Shown one piece after another: positions 51,888 to 60,788 of a stretch of 64,000 nt of DNA. Source of the stretch: a virus; IMG/VR virus record IMGVR_UViG_3300023049_000005, positions 199,053 to 263,052 of that record; one strand, given 5' to 3'. The notes below the pieces were generated by a model, which worked only from the letters and a program-made list of their open reading frames with translations, did not search any database and was not told the origin of the DNA. Position numbers and translations under genes: made by a program. How positions within the stretch are numbered: the first letter of the stretch is position 1; every line of letters begins with the position of its first letter.

Positions 51888-53054
51888 ATGAAATTTATTA
51901 AACCTAGAAGTGTTAACGAAAGTAACTCTATGGAATCTATTATACCTGATTCTATATGGGAACTAAATTCTATTTTCCAAAAAGAAGGACATAAGTTATA
52001 TGTCGTTGGTGGAGCAGTAAGAGACTTTCTTAATAATGAAAAACCAAAGGATTTTGATCTAGCTACAGACGCAGAACCACAGAAGGTAATTGATATGTTG
52101 AAACCTCATTTTAAAGTTAAGGATGAGGTACAAGGTGTTGACTTTGCTGTTGTGGTAGTTTACACAGAAGACGAACCCGATGGAATGGAGATTGCTACTT
52201 TCCGTGAAGACGTATACGGAGATAAACTTGGTAAGACAAGAAATCCTGTTATTAAATTTACGACTATTGAAAAGGACGTGGAAAGACGTGACTTAACCTT
52301 CAATGGTCTGTTCTTCGATCTAGAAAAGAAAGAAATAATTGACTTAGTAGGTGGACAGAAAGATCTAGAAAATAAGATTACTAGATTTGTAGGTAAACCC
52401 GCAGATAGAATAATTGAAGATCCACTTCGTATATTAAGACTATTAAGGTTTACTACTAGGTACAACTTTACTATTGAAGAAAAAACTGCTAATGCTATTA
52501 AAGAAAATGGTCACACACTTTCTATTATCACTAAGGAGAGAATTTGGGATAGTAAAAATGGTGAAGTTGTTAAAGCCTTCAAGCAAGCGAAAGACTTTCA
52601 GGATTACGTAAACTACGTAACGGCTTTTGCGTTATGGGATAATATACTTCCTAATCTTGAAATTAATTCTGAATTAAAGAGCCAAATCAACTTACCTATT
52701 GTTGTTGTTCAATTAGTAAAAGGTAATAGTATTAAGAGTGTTCAGAAGAACCTCACTAAAAGTAAACTATCTACTGATTTAATTAATCAAGTAGTTTTTA
52801 TGTTGAAACTATTAGATTTCAATAAAGAAGATATACTTAAATTCCATAGCGATAAAGTAAGGTCTAAGACGGCTGATGATACTATTGAAGAATGGATCAA
52901 GATCAATGGTCTAAAAGGTGATGTTTTAAAGTTCACTAAATTCGTTCCTACTGTTAGTGGAGAAGAAGTGATGAAAAAATTTGATATGAAACCTAGTAGA
53001 GAATTAGGCGATAAGATCAAGGAGTTGGAAGTTATTAATTTCGAAGCTCTTTAA
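51888..53054 (+). CDS. CCA-adding enzyme/poly(A) polymerase-like nucleotidyltransferase
   Basis: The 388-residue protein has YVVGGAVRDFL (38-48), the metal pair DFDLATDA (55-62), TFREDVYGD, VERRDLTFNGLFF and EDPLRILRLLRF, which together define class II tRNA nucleotidyltransferases and poly(A) polymerases. It should add CCA to tRNA 3' ends or short tails to RNA. The N-terminus MKFIKPRSVNES before the domain is unusual and resembles the capsid-targeting set. It could repair tRNAs cut by host defence nucleases, perhaps on entry. Which specificity applies is not clear from the sequence. Confidence 0.85.
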   Translation: MKFIKPRSVNESNSMESIIPDSIWELNSIFQKEGHKLYVVGGAVRDFLNNEKPKDFDLATDAEPQKVIDMLKPHFKVKDEVQGVDFAVVVVYTEDEPDGMEIATFREDVYGDKLGKTRNPVIKFTTIEKDVERRDLTFNGLFFDLEKKEIIDLVGGQKDLENKITRFVGKPADRIIEDPLRILRLLRFTTRYNFTIEEKTANAIKENGHTLSIITKERIWDSKNGEVVKAFKQAKDFQDYVNYVTAFALWDNILPNLEINSELKSQINLPIVVVQLVKGNSIKSVQKNLTKSKLSTDLINQVVFMLKLLDFNKEDILKFHSDKVRSKTADDTIEEWIKINGLKGDVLKFTKFVPTVSGEEVMKKFDMKPSRELGDKIKELEVINFEAL

Positions 53055-53055
53055 T

Positions 53056-53457
53056 ATGTATGTAATACTTACTATAAACCTTCAAGATGATACATTAGTA
53101 TATTACTTTGATAATACACAGGGTAGTATTCTTGTAAACGAAACTTATGTGAAGTCTTTCATAGGTGATATAGAATCTACAAAAGCTGTGATAGAATCTG
53201 CGGATGCCGTAACTGATGACGGTTTATTAATAAGAACAACCCCTGCTATTATATTTACTGATGATTCTATATCTTGTATAGCTATCAATAAAGAAGGTAC
53301 GAGAGCAACACACCTTATCGTAGAAATAAAAGAAGGATACGAAAACCGATTTGATTTAATTCATAAATATGTATCATTATCTGATGAAAGTCTTAAGAAT
53401 ATTGTATCTAAAATAAGAACTGAATTAAGGGATTGTTTAATAGATAAACTGATCTAA
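53056..53457 (+). CDS. ELRD-tail family protein C, 133 aa
   Basis: The protein (MYVILTINLQDDTLVYYFDN) is strand-rich and ends NIVSKIRTELRDCLIDKLI, related in its tail to the pair at 49698-50332. It starts 1 nt after the CCA-adding-like gene. In-frame bases just after its stop encode another ELRD tail, described separately. No known domain. Confidence 0.6.
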   Translation: MYVILTINLQDDTLVYYFDNTQGSILVNETYVKSFIGDIESTKAVIESADAVTDDGLLIRTTPAIIFTDDSISCIAINKEGTRATHLIVEIKEGYENRFDLIHKYVSLSDESLKNIVSKIRTELRDCLIDKLI

Positions 53458-53458
53458 T

Positions 53459-53532
53459 ATGTATATTTTATAACAAATAGAATTAAAGTAGAGTTAAGAG
53501 ATAGAGCTTTAAATTCTGTTACCCCAAATTGA
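53459..53532 (+). pseudogene. decayed remnant of an ELRD-tail paralog
   Basis: Bases 53459-53470 read ATG-TAT-ATT-TTA (MYIL), like the start of the 53056 gene, but end at a TAA. In the frame of the preceding gene, 53476-53517 encodes NRIKVELRDRALNS, a clear relative of its KIRTELRDCLID tail. Start and tail survive with the middle lost, so this looks like a deletion remnant. It overlaps the 3' end of the 53509 gene. Confidence 0.45.
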
Positions 53533-56500
53533 ATCGGCTTTAGGTGTTCCTCTGTAAGCACCAACCTCAAATTTAAATGGTTCGCCTTTCAGATTAACTT
53601 CTAATTCGTGTGGTAATTGTTTAAAGGTCTCAATAGATTTATTAGTATCTATTTGGTTAGGTTTTAAATACCCCTTAATTATATAAGGTAATTCCCCTTC
53701 TGTCTCTTCTAACGAATCATAGAAGTTGGATAATTGATCAAATTCTAAACACCAATGCTCACCTAGTTCTTTATCATCCAAATCAGATATATTATCTAAG
53801 AATACTAATCGATATACTTCACCACCTTTTTTATTTAAGGTTTTAATCATATTGTTATAGTATTCCCATTCTTCTTCGGCTCTATCACCATCTTCGAATT
53901 CACTTATAAACCTTTGGTCTAATTCTTCTTTAATGAAGTCTGAATATTTTAATACAACAGATTCATTAGCTTCTCTAGGTATAAATTCATATAACCTATC
54001 GTTTAATCTTTCATTATAGTCTTCATAATCATTATCATCAAAAGAAACATAATTATTGTCACCTGAATCGGGGCTAAATTTTCCTTCCGCTTCTGTATAA
54101 GCATTAAACATATTAGATACTTCAAATTCTTCTAATCCACTATAATCTCTTAGATTACTTAAGAAGTATTCGTTATCACACATTTCCCATATATCGGGAA
54201 TCACTTCAATGCCACCGTTAGTATATTTTATTAAACTATTATTTTTGAAATATTTTAATATTTTGTCTAATTCATTAATAGTATTATCAAACCATTTTGA
54301 TCCTTGTGCATCTGCCTCAGTTTGACTATATGCTCCATTAATTGCGTCTATTATCTGATCTGCTTCGAAATCATCATAAAAATCTTCATCCTCTGTTTCA
54401 TAATCTTCCTTTAAAACTGATTCTATATCATTTCTTAATTGTCTTAATTCTGCGTCCTCGCTGTATAACTCTTGTGATTTTTTATAACTATAACTTGATT
54501 CTGTGTATTTATCAATAGCTGAGGTATTTATGTCTAATCCATCACTTTTTATTATAGATATTATATCTCTTAAATTATGAACTGTAATCTCATCAAATAT
54601 ACCACTTTCTTCAAAATAATTAAAATCATTATGCCACGCATCAAACATATCATAATAATTCTCTAAAGAAAAGTTCATACCACTACTATCATATAGATCC
54701 TCTAAATCAGATAATGTTGTTTCGTATACCCACGCTTCTTCTTCCTTATCATAACTCATACCAATATTTTCATAAAAGACTTTGTTGTATTTAGTATCAT
54801 GGTATGCTAAAGATAGTAGAGCAAAACTATTACCTTCTTCTAAATATTTCTCTAATAATTCTTCATTATTTGCTATACTATATCCTATTAGTTTAACTAC
54901 GTCTAAGTCCTCTGTATGGTCTTCATAATATAGTTTGTCACATAAAGTATCCATACTAGTTTCATTTAAATATTTTACAATTTGTGTATCTAATCCTATA
55001 TTATTTTTATTATACTTACTAAGGATAACTTCGTCTTTTTCGCCTGCCCAAGTAGTTAATACTCTATGTAGATTATCTGAGATATAATCTAACTGATCTT
55101 CTTCATCATCATTTACCATTAAATATTCCCTTTTAATTAATCTATCATATTTATTGAAAAAAGAATAATAATCACCAAATGTTTCAAATGTTTTAACTTC
55201 ATCAAATAATAACTCTAATAATTCACCTAAGAACATCTCTATTTCTTTTTCGAAATCATTTACAGTAGGTTTAGAAGGCATCTTGTTATAGATGTCAGAT
55301 TGGTTAAAATATTTTTTCATTCCGTTAAGACCAACTTCTTTGTTATTAATCATATCATCTATCTGTTCTTGTATTTTAGGAAAATCATTAATGTCTTTTA
55401 TGTTAACAATATTATCTTCTACTACTAATTTTCTTAACTGTCTAGCACTAGCATTAGACTTTACCATTTTAAGAATCACTATAATAGTAAATAGTTCTTT
55501 AATATTATATTCTTCTTTTTTGTGTGCTTGTAATACCATACTTAGATCCAATACTAACCAAGAGAATATATACTCATTAGAGATTACATAATTTAATAAT
55601 TCTTCTGTTTCTGATATAGCTTTAAGATCGGTTATAACTTTTGTTATAACTTTCCTATCTATCTTAAATTCATTAGATACGTCTCTGATATATGGATAAA
55701 CTTCTTTATCTAACTTATTTATCTGTTTAATAATTCTATTTATCTCAGTTAAATCTTCTTTGTTTGATAGATACTCAGCTAATGGTTTTGTTAATTCCTT
55801 TGAGGCTATTAAGTAAAACATATCCTTATCGAATAATTTAACCGCTTCTTCTGTTTTAATTAACATAGATAAGAATTTAGGTAACTCTCTACTATTGGCT
55901 ACTTGTTCAATGTTTAACATTTTCTCATATTGTTCAGATGTCAATAATTTCATATCTTCTCTGAACTCTAAGGACACAACAGACTTTTCATAAACTTCAT
56001 AAAGTTTACTGTTTCCTTTTTCTAAAATATCATAAAACGCTTCGAAGTTTCTTTTACTTAACATATTATATGATGATACATATATCTCTTGTCTAGGTGA
56101 ATCAACTACTCCCGACTTTGTAACAAAGTCTATTAGTATTAAGTAACCACCATTATTCCCTGTTAAATATTCTAATATCCTTTGTTCTAAATTAGAGCTA
56201 AAATAAAAATATGATAATACTAGTTCTAAGAATTCAACACCTATCTCTTCTGTAACTTTATGTGCGCTTATTATTTCGTATGTGTTGAATATACTTTTTA
56301 AACTTTTACCCTTAGATTCAAATCCTAAGGCATTAAAAAACAATGCTGCGTCTGTTGCGTTTTCTAATTCCTTTAAACCTTTCAATAATCCAATTAAATC
56401 ATTATAATAGAATAAAGAATTGAATAATACTTTACTGTCTTGATTATCCTCTTGGAAATATTTAAGGCTTTCTTTTGGTATGTTCACTTCTATGTCACCT

Positions 56501-57546
56501 ATTTTCATTGGTTCATTTAGCTTTTCAATAGTCTTAGCTATACCATTATTCTTAGCAAACTCTATCATATCTAAAGTACCACTATTGATTTTATTATAAA
56601 TTTCTTCATATTTGGATTTTAATGATCCTTTTGGTATGTCTGTCATATCATATATCCTATTTAAATCAACGGCATTATTATTTTTGTTCTGTGATCCACC
56701 ATGTAAGGTTTTACCTTTAGGGTCAATAGTAATCCCAAATTCTGAGTTAGGGTTAGATGCGGGTAAGTTAAAGTTGAATATGAAATATTGTGTATTATAT
56801 TTACTTTTATCTAAATAACTATCATAATAATTATCGCTATATACTATACACCATTTTTCTGAACCTAAGTTACACACGTGTTCCTTATCACTTGTTTCTA
56901 TGGCTAATATGTTATTCTGATTATATACGATATTAATATCATGTTTCTTTACGTATTCTAATACTTCTTTCTTTCTCTCATTAACATCGGATTTATTAAT
57001 AAATTTATCTAATGTATCTAGAAACTCACTGATCGAAATATCATTCTTTTCGAAATATTTCAAAGGTGTGAATAGTTTTTTGTAATCTTCTTTTAGATCC
57101 ATAAAAGACAATGCAAGTTGGTTGAACTTTTCCATTCCTTCTTCTCCTAATCTATCTACTTCACTTCTCATACTACTGTATAAAGATTTGTAGAATTTTT
57201 TAATCTTAATTTGATCTTCAAGTTGTACTATATCATCTGATATTTTTTCTAAACTATCATATTGAATTAGGTTCTTAGGAAGTTGTTTGGATATGTTTTT
57301 GTTTTCTTTATACCACTCTATTATTTCTCTAGCTTTTTCTAAGGCTCTCTCTTTGTTTTCTTCTTGGAAAATTAGTTTTGTAAAAACATAAACTAAGTTC
57401 GGGAACTTTTTAAGTAGTTCTCTAATAGCCTCAAATATTACACTGTTGTCTTGATCGACATCAATATTATATTCCTTCTTTAAAAAAGATTTTGCTTGTT
57501 TTATATTCTCTTTAAGTAAATATGTGTTTTTATCTAAGATAAACAT
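53509..57546 (-). CDS. giant WC-domain protein, 1345 aa
   Basis: The largest WC family member. The N-terminal 110 residues (LLKENIKQAKSFLKKEY, LPKNLIQYDSLEKISDDI) match the 31063 protein. The WC domain follows, with LGSEKWCIVY (227-236), TQYFIFNFNLP and EFGITIDPKGKTLHGG. The remaining 1000 residues are helical and acidic, without known motifs, ending RGTPKADSIWGNRI. It is divergent from the 57590 gene. I infer a large virion-internal protein. The third copy of this family in 40 kb implies a repeated need for it. Confidence 0.65.
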   Translation of the reverse strand: MFILDKNTYLLKENIKQAKSFLKKEYNIDVDQDNSVIFEAIRELLKKFPNLVYVFTKLIFQEENKERALEKAREIIEWYKENKNISKQLPKNLIQYDSLEKISDDIVQLEDQIKIKKFYKSLYSSMRSEVDRLGEEGMEKFNQLALSFMDLKEDYKKLFTPLKYFEKNDISISEFLDTLDKFINKSDVNERKKEVLEYVKKHDINIVYNQNNILAIETSDKEHVCNLGSEKWCIVYSDNYYDSYLDKSKYNTQYFIFNFNLPASNPNSEFGITIDPKGKTLHGGSQNKNNNAVDLNRIYDMTDIPKGSLKSKYEEIYNKINSGTLDMIEFAKNNGIAKTIEKLNEPMKIGDIEVNIPKESLKYFQEDNQDSKVLFNSLFYYNDLIGLLKGLKELENATDAALFFNALGFESKGKSLKSIFNTYEIISAHKVTEEIGVEFLELVLSYFYFSSNLEQRILEYLTGNNGGYLILIDFVTKSGVVDSPRQEIYVSSYNMLSKRNFEAFYDILEKGNSKLYEVYEKSVVSLEFREDMKLLTSEQYEKMLNIEQVANSRELPKFLSMLIKTEEAVKLFDKDMFYLIASKELTKPLAEYLSNKEDLTEINRIIKQINKLDKEVYPYIRDVSNEFKIDRKVITKVITDLKAISETEELLNYVISNEYIFSWLVLDLSMVLQAHKKEEYNIKELFTIIVILKMVKSNASARQLRKLVVEDNIVNIKDINDFPKIQEQIDDMINNKEVGLNGMKKYFNQSDIYNKMPSKPTVNDFEKEIEMFLGELLELLFDEVKTFETFGDYYSFFNKYDRLIKREYLMVNDDEEDQLDYISDNLHRVLTTWAGEKDEVILSKYNKNNIGLDTQIVKYLNETSMDTLCDKLYYEDHTEDLDVVKLIGYSIANNEELLEKYLEEGNSFALLSLAYHDTKYNKVFYENIGMSYDKEEEAWVYETTLSDLEDLYDSSGMNFSLENYYDMFDAWHNDFNYFEESGIFDEITVHNLRDIISIIKSDGLDINTSAIDKYTESSYSYKKSQELYSEDAELRQLRNDIESVLKEDYETEDEDFYDDFEADQIIDAINGAYSQTEADAQGSKWFDNTINELDKILKYFKNNSLIKYTNGGIEVIPDIWEMCDNEYFLSNLRDYSGLEEFEVSNMFNAYTEAEGKFSPDSGDNNYVSFDDNDYEDYNERLNDRLYEFIPREANESVVLKYSDFIKEELDQRFISEFEDGDRAEEEWEYYNNMIKTLNKKGGEVYRLVFLDNISDLDDKELGEHWCLEFDQLSNFYDSLEETEGELPYIIKGYLKPNQIDTNKSIETFKQLPHELEVNLKGEPFKFEVGAYRGTPKADSIWGNRI

Positions 57547-57575
57547 TTAAGGTATATATATTTTGTTTTATATAT

Positions 57576-57585
57576 TAAATATATA
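57576..57585 (+). promoter_or_regulatory. TAAATATATA box, exactly 4 nt before ATG 57590
   Basis: The order is TAAATATATA, AGCT, ATG. A second AT stretch (57553-57560) lies nearer to the divergent gene at 57546. Confidence 0.5.
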
Positions 57586-57589
57586 AGCT

Positions 57590-58084
57590 ATGAAACACAT
57601 CTTAGAATACAATTCTTTTAGTGATAACCAAGTAATATTAGACTTTATTAAACATAGTTTACAAGAAGGAGAAGAAACCTTTAAGGCAATGAAAGAAGCC
57701 TTAGAAGACGATTCAATATCATTTAACGTCAAGTTTTCTCTATTTGATATAGACTATATTGATCCTAAGAATTATAAAGGTGAAGATTTTGATGAAGAAG
57801 AAAAAGAAATATTTAAAAAAGAATTTAAAGGAGTGAAGTATATTTCATATTTTAGGTTCAGAGAATATGGAATGGGGACACAGGAAGAGATTGATAATTT
57901 TTATTATTATGAGAATGGAGCATTTAAAGATATCGTTGGTGATGCTCACTCTTACTTACGTTATTTACTAGATGATTTAGATTACACTTTCCAAGAAGGT
58001 CTTGAAATAAAAATGGTTACTTATGACAATTGGTTAGAGTATACTGCTAAGACCGCAGATATGATCAAAACGCTTAACCAATAA
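57590..58084 (+). CDS. capsid-targeting-like protein, DMIKxLNK family member C
   Basis: The 164-residue protein opens MKHILEYNSFSDNQVI and ends TADMIKTLNQ, sharing both ends with the tandem pair at 13259 and 13786 some 44 kb away. The middle is strongly acidic (DFDEEEKEIFKKEFKGVKY) with an aromatic strand region. The promoter box is 4 nt upstream. Dispersed copies of one family argue for an old duplication and a distinct role. Function unknown. Confidence 0.7.
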   Translation: MKHILEYNSFSDNQVILDFIKHSLQEGEETFKAMKEALEDDSISFNVKFSLFDIDYIDPKNYKGEDFDEEEKEIFKKEFKGVKYISYFRFREYGMGTQEEIDNFYYYENGAFKDIVGDAHSYLRYLLDDLDYTFQEGLEIKMVTYDNWLEYTAKTADMIKTLNQ

Positions 58085-58111
58085 TAAGAATTTAATATAT
58101 AAGATATAAAA

Positions 58112-59170
58112 ATGTTTACTATTATGAAGATAAGAAAATTCAATGAAAAAGTGGTTGTACCCAATGCTGATAAGTTCAATATTATATCAGAAGTTAAGGA
58201 TAAATTTAAAAAAGGAGAGATCAAAGATCTACAAGAATTGAATGAGTTAACTGTTCCTCAGGGGTTTAAATTTATAAAACACTCAGAGTTCTCTGAACTA
58301 ATGAAAGATGTTAAAGACGTAGCAGAAACAATGCCGAAGAAAGGCGATAGACAAATGATACCTCATGTTCTTTGGTTTATGATAATGAATAAGAAAACAA
58401 ATTTGATTAATATTGTACTTGATGATAATTTCGACAATAACTTTAAATTGCACATGAATAAGTTATTAGATTTTCCTGTTTTAGTATCTATATTAAAACA
58501 CGAGGATATTCATAGACAACAGATTGAAAGAATGGGTGATAGTAAATATTACATAGTAAGAGATCCTAATGACAGGAAAAAATATTTTTCTGATCCAAAT
58601 GAGATAATGGCTTTTGCTTATTCAATAATTGAGGACTTAAAAAACGATGGGTTTTCAAGAGATGAAATCTTAAATAAACTTAAAGATGGTGATTTATCTT
58701 TCTCTATGGGCAGAATGATGACAGGTGGAAGATCGTCTTTTCACCCAATATATTTTGATTATGTAGAAAATTTAGAAAAAAACAGTAAAGAATTTAAAAA
58801 ATTACAAAAATATATGTACCTTTACACCATTGAATTGTTTGACAAAGACAAGACGGAAAAAAACGTACACGATAAAATTAATTTAAACGACGAAATGAGT
58901 AAAATTAAGAAATTTGAAGCTTTTGTAGAAAGTGTAACAGTGGCTAACCAACCACAAACAGCACCTACAAAACCAGGTGTGAAGCCTGCTGACCCTGGGA
59001 CGAAGCCACAAAAGCCTAACCCAAGAAGAAGAATTAAACCAAGTGTTGACCCAAGACCAAAAGCAGAAGCAGAAGATCTTATCAATAACCTTATTGATAA
59101 ATTTGATGACGAAGCTACAACTAGTGTTAAAAAAGAAATAATAGAATATTATGGCAAAAAGAATAGATAG
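58112..59170 (+). CDS. HExxH metalloprotease-like protein with two capsid-targeting-like peptides
   Basis: The 352-residue protein starts MFTIMKIRKFNEK; the ATG at 58124 (MKIRKFNE) may be the true start. The middle holds KHEDIHRQQIERMG with the zinc motif H-E-x-x-H, followed by DPNEIMAFAYSI, which could supply the third ligand. A second peptide of the recurring type, MSKIKKFEAFVES, occurs in frame at 58895 before a Pro-rich linker and a basic tail. It could be a second start giving a 91-residue protein. A prohead protease role is possible but unproven. It overlaps the next gene by 20 nt. Confidence 0.6.
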   Translation: MFTIMKIRKFNEKVVVPNADKFNIISEVKDKFKKGEIKDLQELNELTVPQGFKFIKHSEFSELMKDVKDVAETMPKKGDRQMIPHVLWFMIMNKKTNLINIVLDDNFDNNFKLHMNKLLDFPVLVSILKHEDIHRQQIERMGDSKYYIVRDPNDRKKYFSDPNEIMAFAYSIIEDLKNDGFSRDEILNKLKDGDLSFSMGRMMTGGRSSFHPIYFDYVENLEKNSKEFKKLQKYMYLYTIELFDKDKTEKNVHDKINLNDEMSKIKKFEAFVESVTVANQPQTAPTKPGVKPADPGTKPQKPNPRRRIKPSVDPRPKAEAEDLINNLIDKFDDEATTSVKKEIIEYYGKKNR

Positions 59171-60788
59171 TTTTAAAGTATTTGAAGCAAGTTTAAATGA
59201 TGACACTAAATTAGGGTCATGGTATTTAGATGACGTAAAAAGAAGAGGTGAGGAAGAATCACAAGAGAAAATGAGACAAGGATATAATCCTATGCAAATT
59301 CCTGATCTTTTACCAAGGCTGATGCAAATCCAAGGTGCTGACTTTAACCCAAGAACAAGAGAACTTACTTGGATCAACGAAGAAAGAAAAGAAGAATTAG
59401 AACAACTTACTGAAAGGATCATAAGAACAGAATTCGGTTCTGTTATTAATACTTTAGGTGTGGAACTAGACTTAAAATTAGTTGGCAATAAAGAAGAATT
59501 AGAAGACGCTGCTAAGGAAATGGAAAGCGAAGCTGAGGAACTACCTGAGGAAGAAGAGGAAGAAAAAGAAGATCAGGAAGAAAAAGAAGAAGAAGAAGAA
59601 GAGGAAGAAAAAGAAGAACCTAGTGAAAGACTTCTTAATGAAGTAGAGAAAAGAAAGTTGATCAACAACATTACACAAGGTTCAGCTAAAAACACACATA
59701 GATTGATCGCATTATATAAAAATGATATAGATGACATCGATCCACGTTTATATGATATTATGGAGCGTCTTATTAAGTCGCAAGAAACCATGGAATGGGA
59801 CCCGAATAATCCGTTGAACAATATGTCTGATAGAGAAAAGGGAGATATTATTAAAAATAATATGAACGGATTTGCTGATATCGATTTTGGTGATGATGAA
59901 ACAGATGATGGTAGAGATTACGATGCCTCTGCAGGTGCTTTATCGGATATGAATGACGAAGAAGATGGTGGGGGTTCAGAAGGAGAAGAACAAACACAAG
60001 CTGAAGAATATGCAGCAAGAAACCCTAAGTTAATCGCTAGGGCTTTTGATATCGTAGTATTATTACACGAATCTGTTAAGGCTATATATGAAATGATCGC
60101 TACATCAGGTATTGTAGAAGATGAAGAAATGGCAAGAGCCGTTATGAATTACACAGATACTGTATCAGATGAATTCGAAGATCTTAAATATGGTGTTTAT
60201 ATCAGACAAGATTTAATTGCATTCATATCACAAAATGATAAAATCGATGATATCGAAAATGGTTTTGAGTATGTTTGGATGAAGATGGTGGATATACCTG
60301 CGAAACAATTTGTTAAACTATTCAAATACATCTTAATTGATACTTATCATGAAGATAGATTAGAAGTTGATGTATATCATTCTTATGACCAAGCTGACAT
60401 CACTCTTACAGGAACACCAATGGAAATTATTGATGGTATTGTTAATCTTATTGAAGAAGAAAACAAAACATACCAAGAAGAACTAGCTCGTTGGGAAGAA
60501 CAAAACAGAGAAGCACAAGAATGGGAAAAGGATAAAGGTCGTTACGAAGAATGGAAGGATAAAGCAGAAGACGAAGGAGAACTCGAAGGTGATAAAGAAG
60601 ACGATGAAATTGAGAAATTAATTAAACAAAGTCAAGAAAGGAATCAAGAACCTGAAAAAGATTCTGATGATTTTTCTTCTATGTCTAAGAAAGAAGTACA
60701 AGCAGAGATCGATAGAATCTTCGATGAAGAGGATATCAGTAAACCTGAGGTAAGAAGTCGTTTAGATAAACTTACTAGCCTTGTATAA
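59151..60788 (+). CDS. very acidic capsid-targeting-like protein, 545 aa
   Basis: The protein opens MAKRIDSFKVFEASLND, a recurring-set member with V-F-E. It is dominated by acidic segments; residues about 125-160 are nearly all Glu/Lys/Asp. Helical stretches flank a central region (RLYDIMERLIKSQETMEW), and a long charged coiled-coil-like helix lies near the end. Such proteins resemble scaffold or core proteins. It may form the prohead core or mimic DNA. The gene starts within the end of the metalloprotease-like gene. Confidence 0.6.
   Translation: MAKRIDSFKVFEASLNDDTKLGSWYLDDVKRRGEEESQEKMRQGYNPMQIPDLLPRLMQIQGADFNPRTRELTWINEERKEELEQLTERIIRTEFGSVINTLGVELDLKLVGNKEELEDAAKEMESEAEELPEEEEEEKEDQEEKEEEEEEEEKEEPSERLLNEVEKRKLINNITQGSAKNTHRLIALYKNDIDDIDPRLYDIMERLIKSQETMEWDPNNPLNNMSDREKGDIIKNNMNGFADIDFGDDETDDGRDYDASAGALSDMNDEEDGGGSEGEEQTQAEEYAARNPKLIARAFDIVVLLHESVKAIYEMIATSGIVEDEEMARAVMNYTDTVSDEFEDLKYGVYIRQDLIAFISQNDKIDDIENGFEYVWMKMVDIPAKQFVKLFKYILIDTYHEDRLEVDVYHSYDQADITLTGTPMEIIDGIVNLIEEENKTYQEELARWEEQNREAQEWEKDKGRYEEWKDKAEDEGELEGDKEDDEIEKLIKQSQERNQEPEKDSDDFSSMSKKEVQAEIDRIFDEEDISKPEVRSRLDKLTSLV

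Noticed and set aside
58883-59488. Minus-strand frame of 201 codons rich in Ser, Phe and Cys
   Set aside because: It covers the junction of two well-supported plus-strand genes and has the composition of a reverse-strand artefact.
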